The position numbers were made by a program, and so were the translations under genes. Shown in pieces: positions 21,655 to 34,801 of a stretch of 64,000 nt of DNA (position 1 is the first letter of the stretch; the number at the start of each line of letters is the position of its first letter). The DNA comes from Karstenula rhodostoma CBS 690.94. Taxonomy: Eukaryota > Ascomycota > Dothideomycetes > Pleosporales > Didymosphaeriaceae. The notes beneath the pieces were generated by a model that worked only from the letters and a program-made list of their open reading frames with translations, was not told where the DNA came from and searched no databases. The stretch spans positions 1,540,916 to 1,604,915 of the forward strand of contig MU001506.1 in the NCBI GenBank assembly GCA_010093485.1. Reading direction: 5' to 3'.

Positions 21655-24600
21655 TCAATCAAAAGCGGTCTCCTCACGAATCAGCATTGGGTTGCTGCGG
21701 AAATCTTCCCTATGACGAGGTGGGTTGGAGCCGTTGGAGCCCTTCCGTTGAGCCATGCCCACATTCATCAAAAGCATTGAGCTTTCACGACGCTTTTGCT
21801 TTTGCTCGCGTGCGCTCCCTGACTGCCTTGCGCTGTTCACATTGCCATAGCCCTCTGCGCCGTGGTACTGCTGTTCGTAGTTGTGCGAGTCGTAACTGGG
21901 ACGAGCTGGGACGAAGCCAGTGTCATAGCTGGCGTGTTGGGCGTAATGTTGTTGCTGCTGCTGAGGCGGCTGGGGTGGCGGATAGACCGTGGCGTTACTC
22001 ATAGGGAAGGCAGATGGTGGTCCTCCGTTCCAGTGTTGTTGGTTCAGAGCCACCTGTGGTTGGAAGGAGGGATCATTATAGGCGGGAGTAGGAACGTCGG
22101 AGAATACTTGCTGTCGAGGCGACCGAGTTTCGTCACCAAGATGATCATTAGTGCGGGCATCTTGATTCAGGAGGCTTGTGTCATCAATAGGCATGCCGAA
22201 AATGTCTTGATAGTCCGTCAGGAAAAATGATATCAGCGGTGCTGGAATGTTCAAAGTGGGAGCAAAGACAATTCCAACGTTTCGGACAGTCATTTTGTTG
22301 ATACCAGCATTGTCCACAATTTCGATCAGGAAAGAGGACATGTGTCGCAAGAGCTCGAAATTCACCCGTGGTAGCTTGTGCACAAGCACGTTGAACGCTT
22401 GAATCTTCTTTGAGCGCTCATCCAAATCTGACCAATTGGTTAGCATCGATAGATGATACAGTAGGTATACGCTTACCGAGGACCTTGAGAAAGTCTAGAT
22501 GTAATTCTCGGGTCAAAATCGATGCGGGAAGTTCGCGTAGAAACAGCTTCAAAAGAGACGCAACGGCGTGAATGTCATAGTATTGGCCGTCAAGGAGCCT
22601 CACGTCCCCTTCGGTGTTGAATCGTTCTCGGAGCGCGCGAATTACTATGTTCGAACCGCTGAGCCGAAATATACCTTCCTCGCTGATGGCGTTTTTTGCC
22701 CTTAAATATTCCAAGCTACGATATACGACAGACGGAATCGGGTCGCCGAGTCCTATGGGCTGAGTGTACTCAACAGCTTCTGCCAACGGAATTCCAAACA
22801 CGTTGCGGTTCTGCTGGATGACGCGATCTGACGCGCGCTGTTGATTCGGAGAGTGGTCGGGCATGGGATCTGGACCGCGAGGTTTCGACGAACCGAAGCC
22901 AAAAATGCTTCGTTTTTTATCCTTGATAGTCGTTGGAACGGCCACTGGCTTGTTGCCCCAATTTTCAAGGTTTTGAATAGGCGCACCATTAGTTGGACCA
23001 GATATAGACGGGTATTGTCGAAGGGCTTCATGTGAGAATGATCCAGCCTTGGGGGATTGTCCGTGGCCATCTTTGGTATCTCGATGACTGGGACCACGCA
23101 TCGGCGCCTCTGCGGCAACTGTATCATCGTAGCTCAGGGCCTGCACTTTGATGGACCTGTCCTGTTCAGGACTTTCTTTTCTTCTAGACCGCGATGAATC
23201 TTTCCCCTGAGCCTTGGTGAGTACCGCAGGCCTAGCGGGCACCGGCGCCTGCCCTTCAACTGGAGAAGACCCTTCTTGCCAGTCAACGTGTTGTAGCAAT
23301 GCTTCGACCCACGCGTCTCTTTCTTCGTCGCTTTCGGCACAGAGAACGTGTCGTACCAGGCTTGACGAGTCCTTCCGCTTTGGCTCTAAAATAAGAAAAG
23401 CGTGTCGATACTGGTTGTCCTCCGAATCATCACGTCGTTGAGGAGACTGATTGGTTTGCTGTTGAGATTGTTTTCCAATTTGGGCGTTCAGTAGTTTGAT
23501 GGTGCCCAGATGCGCACCACCTGCCATTTCGTAGTACCTGAACTCAGGACCATCGAGTACGAAGTGGCGCGCTTTCCAACCCCCAAAGTTCTTCCCACGC
23601 TTCGTGAGATACCCCTCCTTAATCTGCCTGCCCTTAGGTGCAGGTGCAGCTTGCGGAGCAGCCGGCTCGGGAGCTAGAGCATCCCCGTTCTGAGCGCCCA
23701 TGATGTCCGTAGAGAAGAACTCGCAAACAACGAGGGCAGCTTGCTCGTTCATTGGAGTCTCTAGAATGGTGTCAAAGTACTGGTTCAGAGCCACCCTTCT
23801 TGCGTCGACTCTTGCAGGGGCATGGCCGCTGAACAAGGCTCGATCGGGGAGCTTCCCAGAGAATTCGCACAGCGACTTCAATTGCGCATCCAAAGCAGGT
23901 AGGGCAACAATAGTTTTCTCCATACGCCATAGCTGCTTCCCGTCAGACCGTGCATAGATTGCGAGGTGGAAAACCGGGTCTTCTTCTTGGGGTTTGGGTG
24001 CCAGAAAGCTCATACGAGAGGGTCTAAGCCGAGAAGATGACACTTTTACTTCAATGGACGGGAGCGCATTGGGGGGAAGCAAAAGATCGGGATATTGGTC
24101 AGACACCAAACCGCGATATACATGTTCTGAGCTCGATAGATCGCCCGCCTCGGGGCTTAGTTGAGCCGAAGACGGCTTCAAGAGATCCAAACCCAGCGTC
24201 TGCTGTTTGGCTTGGGCGGGGACTTCGGGTCGCGCTGTTTGGGGTGAAGTGTACGACTGAGGTGTGTTTGGTGGTAGCGGAACCGGTTGTCGTGGCGCTC
24301 GCGTCGTTGGCGGGGGTATTCCGTCAGGGGCGCTCCTTGGGGACATTGGTGGTGAAGCTGGGGTCTGTTTCGGGTTTCTTGGCAACGGTGATCCAAGCGG
24401 TCTGTCTCCCGGGCGAGGACTTGTCGGCAGGCCTGGACTCATGAGAGGTGAGGAAACGATGCTCCGCTGGGCTACCATGGAGCTGTCCGAGTTGGCAGGG
24501 CTCAGAAGAGCATTGAGAGAGTTGGCAGGTGGATGACGTGGCGACAAGGGAAGACCAGATTGGACGGGACTAAACTGCCGGGGCGATAGACTGGCTGTTG

Positions 24601-26317
24601 GCGGGTGCTCAGCGCCCTCAGTTAGTTGGGGAGAAGAGACTTTTGATTTGCTTTCACTTTTCTTCTTCTTCGACTTGCTGCGGGTTGCTTCCTCCTTAAG
24701 CGCTATGGCGTCGCGCATTCTGTCATCTTCCTCACGCGTCTTGCGCCTGCCTCGCTCGACAATTGGAATCTCATCAACCTCCAAAGTATCGTCGTAATCA
24801 GAGTCATCGTGCTCCCCTGGGTCTGCCTGGAGTAAGTGTGCGCTCGTTTTCATGGGCCTGGACAAATTGAGCGGAGCCGGAGGTGCCTTCCGCAATGCTT
24901 GCGCGGGTTTCGATGCAGGTGCTTCAAATCCGTCTCCTCCGATCACTGGCGTTGCCTGAGTGAGAGACAGCTGAGGCGCCTGCAGACCGCCTTCAGCGGT
25001 AGCAGAGACCTTCCGCGGAGGTGTCGTGGCTTGGAGAGCTTGAATGGGCGACTCCACGATGGGGTCACTCTCGACCACGGCAGTGCTCAAACCAAGACCC
25101 TTGTTAGCGATACTAAGTGGCTTCACCGAAAGGTCGGTTGGAGAGTTCACTGCCGAAGGAGGACCGTACGCAGTATAAGCGTCCGACGAATGGCTCGGGG
25201 ATTGCGCTAGCTGCGAGTCGGGGAGCAGCTGAGCGGCAGAGGTTTCTTGTGTAAGCGGCGATGCTTTGTGTTCGGCGGGTTTCGCTGCTGTGTTTGGCTT
25301 GGCAAGGTCGTCAAGTGACTCGCTGGGGGCTGGCGACTGGCTCTCGTCACGTTCCACGAGCGAGTCGAACGTGTCGGATCTTTGCGGCGCGCCGGGAATC
25401 GGTGGTACCTGGCTGGTGTAATCTTTGAGTTTCTTCCGGTAACGGTCCTTCTCTTTGAGTGCGCGCTCCAGATCTCTCTGCAGTCCAATGATCATGGCCC
25501 GCTGTTTCTCGACCAGCCGCCAAAGCTGGGTGCTGTGGCTGGACGCGCTCTGCTTTTCCTTCCACAGAGACAGCAGCGCAGCCTCGGGCGATCCCGCGGC
25601 GGCGATGAGCGCCGCCATGTCCGGTGGATTCGAAGTGCTTGCGTCCTGCGATGGTTTCGGCCCGTGGTTGGCGGCCCCTCTCAGTGAGTGCGAGGCGCTC
25701 GACATGGACGATGTGGCTGAGTCTATCGATGGGTTGCGCGGAGGTGCAGGGCGTTGTTCCGGTCTGGTCGGTCGCGACGCGGGAGGCATGGCGACGGGGG
25801 ATGCTGGAGGCGAGGTGCCAGCCAAGGACGGGAAGGGGGCAGAGAGGCTTCGTAGCTGGGCATACGCGGAGGGTCTGGCGGGCAGGGTGCCGCCCCGAGG
25901 GGGTGTTCGCGGGGTGGAGGGCGGTGGTGGAGTGGGCACGTCCTCCGCTAGCAAGGCGTCAAGCCTGTCGCGAGGAGAGCGCGGGCCGACGTCGTGGTAG
26001 GGCGGGCGGGAGGCGAGCAGGCGCGGTGCGAGGGCTCGCGGCTCGTGCAGGGAGCCCGTGGGCGCTGTCTCTTGGGCCACGGCCGGGTGCGGTGGACTCG
26101 CAGCGAGGCGCTGGCCAGGACGCGACGCGGGCGGGGGAGGGTGCGGGTGCGGGTGCGGGTGCGACGTCGCGCGGGGCGTGGGCGTGGGCGTGCGAGAGCC
26201 CTGGTGGTGGGGAGAGCGGGCGGGTCGGGGCGTGGCAGGCAGCGGCGGTGGCGCTGGCGTTGGAGAGAGAGGCAGCGAGTGCGAGCATCCGGCGTGGTGT
26301 GCATGTCGCGGGAGCAT
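21655..26317 (-). CDS. PX-PH-RhoGAP protein (Bem3-like)
   Basis: GTPase-activating protein, probably for Cdc42/Rho at the growing cortex (family inference). Two exons, 26317-22477 and 22427-21655, separated by a 49-nt intron that rejoins LKVL to DLDERSKKIQAFN inside the GAP domain; 1537 aa. The first 700 residues are disordered and Pro/Ser-rich, with a coiled-coil-like helix (QRAMIIGLQRDLERALKEKD). PX-like domain at about 730-870 (PSIEVKVSSSRLRPSRMSF; ARVDARRVALNQYFDTIL), PH at about 897-1010 (KEGYLTKRGKNFGGWKARHF), RhoGAP from about 1170 to 1370 with the arginine finger in EGIFRLSGS. Yeast Bem3 has the same PX-PH-GAP order. The ATG at 26317 is the first in frame after a stop at about 26401; the His-Pro repeat near the N-terminus is coded by a GGGTGC repeat. 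C-terminal tail is Gln/Pro-rich. Confidence 0.9.
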
Positions 26318-28359
26318 GGCTTCGGCTGCACCGCTGGGCTTGAACAAGGCTAGCACGGCAGACCAGGATGGCGACGTCGGCCACAGGCCCTGCGGTCGCT
26401 AGACTGCAACTGACACAGTGAACAGTGGAGTGCGTCTCGCAATGTCATGTCTGCTGCGCTGCGCTGCTGGGACGCCTGCGTGCCGCGCATTGAGCGTCCA
26501 CGCGCGCCGACGGGCTGCGGAATGGAGGTGAATTGCGCGTGCAGTGCACCTCACACAGCGAGCGTCAACCGCCATGGTGCCATGGTCAGGTGCCCTTGGC
26601 CGCCCACGCGCGAGAGCTGAGGTGCCCCCGGAGCCACACTGGCGCGGTGATGTGCCGGACGGGCCTACAAATGCAACGACCATGCCAGCGCCCTTCGTTC
26701 GTTCCTGCGTCCCAGTTCGAACCGCCTCGCTCCGCTCCTGGCCCCATGCATGCTCCGCGCCTATATGCTCTGCTCTGCTCTGCTCTGCTCTGCTCTGCTG
26801 CTATCGTGTTGGCTGCTCTGCTCGCCGCTGCAAGAGGGCGGCTGAAACAGGCATCACCCATGGCTCGACTGCGTAGGCGGCAGCCCTGGTGCTCAGCGCT
26901 CAGCGCGCCCAATGTGGCTGTCTGCTGCTGCTGTTGCTGCTGCTGGTCGACAGCAACAGTTGCTGCCACCCCTGCTATAGCAGACTGCGACTCTGTCCTC
27001 TCCCCCCCAGGCCGTCCAGCGCGTCAGGCGGTGAGCGGAAAGGAGTCGTCCGATCCTCTTCTGTAACCTGATTGGCGTGGACTAAGATGGCTGCAAGTGT
27101 TCGACATCGCAGCCGGCGTCGCGAAGCTTTCCCAAGACGCGGGTGATCATTGCAGGGCCCGCATCGTCTCATTCGTCGCCGCATGTTCTGTGTGCAATCT
27201 ATCTGCCGCAGACCCAGAGCCAGACGACAGCGCCACGACACTTCGCGTTTGAAGACGCCCTGTGCAACCACCCAGCGAGCGCGCTGCTGCAGGCGGCTGA
27301 TCTGAACAATCGCATTGTGGAAACAAGCCTGCGAATCTCGTACGATGCTGTCTGCTACTGCATCCTTGCGGGTGCTTGTAGAACCAGCTGGAGATGCCAC
27401 ACCCGCTGGGCGGAAGGGTCCAGTACATGCACCCTACCGCAACCCTCATGTGCGAAACCTTGTAGCCGCCGCCGCCGCTTGCCGCCTGGCATGCCGTGTG
27501 AATGATGCGCCTCATACGCTCAGTTGCCCTTCCAAGTTCTTGGACTGTTCACTGCTGCACGCTTGCGCTAGGGGGAAATTTAAGGGTCCAAGACACTAAC
27601 TCCATACATACCCTCTGCTGTTCGACACATAAAAAGTAGACGCCGCTGTGTAGAGTGCAGCTCGACCGCGCTCGGGTGGGACCAAAAGCCCCCGCGCATG
27701 GCATGCCCTCAGATGTTCAGCAATGTGCTGTCCTAAAAACCGACTCCAGTCAACCATACTGGTAACCCTAAGAAACCGCTCGGAATTCAAGGTACCTAGC
27801 ACCGTGCAGAAATCCTTATCTTCCGGCACTTCACCCGTCTGCATTGCTGCCGAGCCTGTCACGTTAGCAAGTGATTGCGATCCCTCAATTACTGCGCGTC
27901 CAGCGGATATCACTATACCGCAAAGGCGCCTGGATCAGCTTGCATCATGATCCGAGCAATGAATGAGACTGTCCTACTTGGGCGTTTACAACTGCCAGCT
28001 TGCCGCGGCTTGCAAAAGAGCGCGAAGTATCACATTTGACAACTGCCAGCTCAAGTCCCAACTCAAGTCTCGAGAGCCTTATGATACATGTCTAATGTCG
28101 CGCTGTACCCTCTGTTTGCTGTCCCACCCACAGCTGAAGGTGTGAGGTCAAGGGTGACATGCTCCGTTCGGTCATAAATCTGAGCGGTAAGTCGTCTCAG
28201 GCAGGAAGGACGTGTTCCATTTTCGCAGCATCAGGTGGTTCTACAGACACCAGTGTCCATTCTCCGTCAGTGCCCCTATAGCACCACCAGCCCCAAGGGC
28301 TTTAGAGAGTGGTTGGTGTTATACAATCACACAATATCGTACAAGGCAGCTCGCCATCT
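26318..28359. other. Long intergenic region, no gene recognised
   Basis: About 2 kb between the RhoGAP start (its promoter) and the 3' end of the mitochondrial S13 gene. ORFs up to 177 codons exist but are low-complexity or mutual shadows. A 105-codon minus frame at 27596-27913 has ordinary composition but no motif I recognise. Short repeats are present: GCTCT near 26767 and a CTG/TTG run near 26925-26945. Confidence 0.5.
26767..26796. repeat. Pentanucleotide microsatellite (GCTCT)6
   Basis: Six perfect GCTCT units followed by GCTGCT, in non-coding sequence. Confidence 0.9.
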
Positions 28360-28878
28360 TTACATTCCTAATCTTCCGTCCCCACCTCGGACCGTCCTGT
28401 TCAACTTCCTCGCAGTCGCGATCTAAAATGTCAGTTCTCTCCATAATGTCCCAGAAACAATGCGCTCACCTGTGTCCTTGTCCGCTGTCCGCGCACGGGC
28501 AGCCCCATCGCATGTCGTCGTCCTCGGTATGACCCCATATCCTTCAACCGCCTGATGCTGTCCTGGATCTCTCTCCGTAGGTCGTTTTCGATCTTCATGT
28601 TGGACAGCTCGGCAGTCAGGTCGAGGAGAGTGCTGGCCTTCAGGCCGCCGACCTTCGCCCAAGGCTGTATGTGGAAGCGCGCCATGATGCTTTGCGACAC
28701 TTTAGGGCCGATGCCGAAGAAAGTCTCGAGGGAGCGCTGCGTGGTCGTTAACATGAGTTGGATACAAACAGCAGCGGTGATATACCTTGACGAGCGTCCC
28801 TTCGGTGAAGTTGATGTTTGAGATGAAGGGCTACATTGGATCAGCGCGGCCTATGACCTTTCAAGGGTCCCGTACCAT
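28360..28878 (-). CDS. SWS2: Mitochondrial small-subunit ribosomal protein uS13m
   Basis: S13 binds the head of the small ribosomal subunit and contacts the tRNA and large subunit. Four coding exons: 28878-28876 (ATG only), 28830-28786, 28736-28470, 28422-28360, giving 125 aa. Spliced, the protein opens MPFISNINFTEGTLVKRSLE; FFGIGPKVSQSIMARF is the helix-hairpin motif of S13, and GSYRGRRHAMGLPVRGQRTR is the conserved basic tail with RG..T. The last exon adds IATARKLNRT. There is no in-frame ATG in exon 2, so the initiator must come from upstream, and the ATG directly followed by GTACGG at 28875 fits both frame and family start. Introns are 45, 49 and 47 nt. Divergent from the cyclophilin gene, with 201 bp between start codons. 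Confidence 0.92.
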
Positions 28879-29079
28879 GTTATCTGTTAGAATCGCAGCC
28901 TATGTTGCTGTGCTGGCATCAAAGTTTGAACGGCGCGGTTCGACCAGGGTCGCAAAGCGGAAAGGTGCTGACTAAGGACGCCGCCGGCAGGAACCCACCA
29001 CGTTTCAGGAAGCGGCCACCATTGCTCCTCTGTGCTTAAAACCCCACGACCCCAATTGGACTCTGGTCATCCAGGCATC
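28879..29079. promoter_or_regulatory. Bidirectional promoter of uS13m and ER cyclophilin
   Basis: Only 201 bp separate the two divergent start codons, so both promoters and leaders must lie here. No TATA box is obvious. Confidence 0.6.
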
Positions 29080-30307
29080 ATGTCTTCTTTCCAGCGAATC
29101 GTCGTGTCAGCCCTGCTGATTCTTACCATCACCTTTGCTTTCTTTGCGCAGAGCTCGGAGGCGGCCAAAGGTGAGCACCGCCCACGACGCATGCTCAGGC
29201 AATGCATGGCACTCACAGCAACCTGCAGGTCCCAAGATCACTCACAAGGTCTACTTCGACATTGAGCACGGCGATGAGAAGCTTGGACGCATTGTAATTG
29301 GTTTGTACGGCAAGACCGTTCCCAAGGTACGTAGACTCCTACGCAGCGCACAGTACGCAGCTGACAGCTCGACAGACCGCAGAGAACTTCCGGTGCGAAA
29401 TGTCCCGTGATTGCTTCCTTCTACGCTTACCAGTTTAAAGTGCCCTCGCTACTGGCGAGAAGGGCTTCGGTTATGAAGGATCGACCTTCCATCGTGTGAT
29501 TAAGTCGTTCATGATCCAGGGCGGTGACTTCACCAACGGCGATGGCACTGGTGGCAAGTCCATCTACGGCCAGAAGTTCGCCGACGAGAACTTCAAGCTC
29601 AAGCACACCAAGAAGGGCCTTCTTAGTGAGTTGTTCTGTAGTTCTGCAATCATTCTTCGCTGACACACGCAGGCATGGCCAACTCTGGAAAGGGCAAGCA
29701 TCCTTCAGACACATGGAACTGCCTCATGCTAATCTACTCCTAGACACAAACGGCTCCCAATTCTTCATCACCACCGTTGTCACCTCGTGGCTCGACGGGC
29801 GCCACGTTGTCTTCGGCGAAGTCCTCGAGGGCTACGAGGTCGTCGACGCTATTGAGAATGTGCCCAAGGGCGGAGGCGACAAGCCTTCAAAGACGGTCAA
29901 GATCGCCAAGAGCGGCGAGTTGGAAGTCCCTCCTGAAGGTATACAACTCGAAAACGATAAAGATGAGCTATAGACCCTCAAGATAGCTGTGGACCAGACG
30001 GAGAGGCGCTGATACTTCCCTTTATCAAGATACATATGGCGAAGCGGAGCCTGCTATCAGTGGCGACAACCTCGACATCACTTCCCAGCAAACACTGGCA
30101 GACGCAGCTGATGTCGCAGAGCCAGCAGTCAAGCTACAAGATCAGTCCGTCCCGGTCCCAGCAGCACACATCAACAGCGAGGTTGACGACGGTCTATCGC
30201 TCGGACATAAGTTTTTCTTTGTAGGTGCCATTGTTGCAGTGTGCGCGCTTTTTCTCCGTAGTGCCAAAGGCCGGCCGTCAGGTTACAAGCAGAAAAGCAT
30301 GGCGTAA
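29080..30307 (+). CDS. cypB: ER/secretory-pathway cyclophilin (peptidyl-prolyl isomerase B)
   Basis: Catalyses cis-trans isomerisation of prolyl bonds in the ER. Exons: 29080-29170, 29229-29326, 29376-29392, 29441-29625, 29673-29693, 29744-29938, 30030-30307; 294 aa. A signal sequence ([19 protein letters not shown]) precedes the cyclophilin fold; catalytic landmarks [15 protein letters not shown] and NGSQFFITT are present. Two micro-exons of 17 and 21 nt are needed to keep TAENFR and MANSGKDTNGSQ; the intron after the 21-nt exon is GC-AG. If the last 91-nt intron is spliced, the protein continues through a Gln/Ala/Asp-rich linker to a membrane segment ([15 protein letters not shown]) and a basic tail ending KSMA. 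If retained, translation stops at 29973 after ...NDKDEL, a canonical ER retrieval signal (213 aa). The acceptor before exon 4 is AAG. Confidence 0.9.
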
Positions 30308-30941
30308 GGCATGGATATTGCAGGATAGCGTCTGTAGGAATGTTCGAGCACTTTCACAAGCCCTTCCCCGGGCTGCGGGAACGCAGATCCATCCCGTGCG
30401 CCCAGAATCCAGCCGCGCTAGACGGCGGCGAAAATAAACTGTGACGCAGTGTGCAGTGACATGGCGCGCGCAGATTCTTGCAGATCCCCTTCCGGCTTCT
30501 CACCGCCTGGCTCACAGTCCCAGTCTGTGCGCTAGTGCCAAACCGACTAGCGTTGGCGAGCGCTAGTCTGTGTGTGGCGGCTGGAAGACAAAACCTTCTT
30601 CAGTCTGCCCGACCCTGCCCTCTCCTCTCCAAAACTTTCTCACACACACAAACTCTCCGTGTGCCCAAACAAACTCACCACGCAAACCCGGTGAAGTCCA
30701 CTCTTTTGGTCTTCGCTCTCATTTCTTCGGTCGTTTTCTAGGAAAGAGGCGCTCCCTTTCCTGTCACGAAGAGTTTCAGGCGCGTTTCTGGCTGTCTTTT
30801 GACGACTCTCGCCTTCACGAATCCTATCTGTATCTCTTTGCGACTTGTCACACGAGTACCGGAGACGTAATATTCGACGACCCCTCGATTCCGCTGTCTT
30901 GCAAAGCCTACCTCGACCCACATCCACTGACGCCTCCCAAC
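30308..30941 (+). other. Intergenic region and probable DED1 leader
   Basis: The stretch from about 30590 to 30940 is C/T-rich with CACACACA, typical of leaders of highly expressed fungal genes. No separate gene. Confidence 0.5.
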
Positions 30942-33509
<2,568 letters not shown>

Positions 33510-34801
33510 TCGTCCTTTTTTCCCTGGACGGGCAGGGCCTTGGATGTGACATTCACCAACAACAGCATCCGGGCCTCTCGCCGCACATTGCGGCCGAGGC
33601 ACTTCGGCATGAATCGATCATGCTGAGCGCCTAACGATTTCCTATTTTGCGACTGTTTCCTTATCTCTGCGCTTCATCCGGTCAGCCTTCGGAAACTCGG
33701 AAACTCATACCCCAACCAGCATATAGACTTGTTTCTTTGCAAACACGCGTCTTTTCGAGCTCTGCTGCATACCCAGGACACACGTGGTCGATCTTCCGCT
33801 GGAGCTTGATTACTAGACGTCTGAGGCCTTTGCCTCTTCGGAACGGATTACGAACATTTCACGGTCTCGCCCTTCCTGGTCTTCATGCTGCTTGGGGCCT
33901 CCAGATAGATTTCCATTTTCGGGCTTTCGATGGATGCCAGCGACTTGTTTTCATCTCGGTTTAACTTAAAAGCGATTCCCTTCCCTGTCATACCCCTCGG
34001 CGAGCGTCTTCTTCGTCGTCTCTCTCAACCCGGAGAGCTCTCAGCGTGGATCTTTTTGGACGACGGGAAAGTTTAGTGGTTCATCGCGCATAGATGGCGT
34101 TCACGTGGGTAAATCCTTTCTGTCATGACCCTTCATGAAGTGAAGGTTTTGCAAGGAGATACCCCAGTTTTCAGCGGCTGTTCTGGCTGCATGAACGGAG
34201 CCAACTTGCGGTGGATATGGCATCGGTTTGCATTTGCAGCAACACTCTCATGACAGGGAGGAAGGAATCATCAAAAAGCATTGCGTAGGACAACCATGAC
34301 TTGATAGATCAGTCTGCGGAGCTTAGTGTGGGGCTCCCAATGCAAGTGTTTCTCTACACATGAATCTCTGGTAGCTGTGCTTGACGTGGTGGCCGAACGC
34401 CAGCTGGACGCGGATGGTCCTAGTTGTTTTGCCAGCATACTACTTACTTGCTCAACGTGTTTTGCTTACCTTTGTCGGCATGTTCGGAGGCACGAAGCAA
34501 CGGACAAGCAGTTTGATTTCTGCCGCTAGCATTGGGCAGGCCATGACGCACGTGCAGCAGTGGGCAAGTGCACGGGCCAGTCTGGAACTCGTGCATCTGG
34601 CTGTTGAGGGTGAATTGCCGGCGCAGAAGGTGCCTGCTGCCGCCATCTCACATTCTAGTTCGCTCCTCTGTTCTGCCCTGCCCTGTCTTGCTTCGGCCGC
34701 TGCTACGTGTATGCGCCCGCCGCCGTAACTGCCCACGTTCACGCCCACCAGACTCGCCCGCGCCCCTAGAAGCTTGCCTGCTGCTGCTACTCGAGCTCAG
34801 C
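33510..34801 (+). other. DED1 3' region and IES1 promoter
   Basis: 1.3 kb with no credible ORF. The DED1-proximal part is probably a long 3' UTR; CT-rich sequence precedes the IES1 start. Confidence 0.5.

Noticed and set aside
25624..26343. 239-codon plus-strand ORF
   Set aside because: Antisense to the low-complexity N-terminus of the RhoGAP protein.
27596..27913. 105-codon minus-strand ORF
   Set aside because: Composition is ordinary, but there is no signal peptide, motif, repeat or splice extension; cannot be supported.
29524..29973. Reading through all cyclophilin introns as one ORF
   Set aside because: Would insert a non-family sequence between SGKG and TNGSQ; splicing restores the conserved cyclophilin core.
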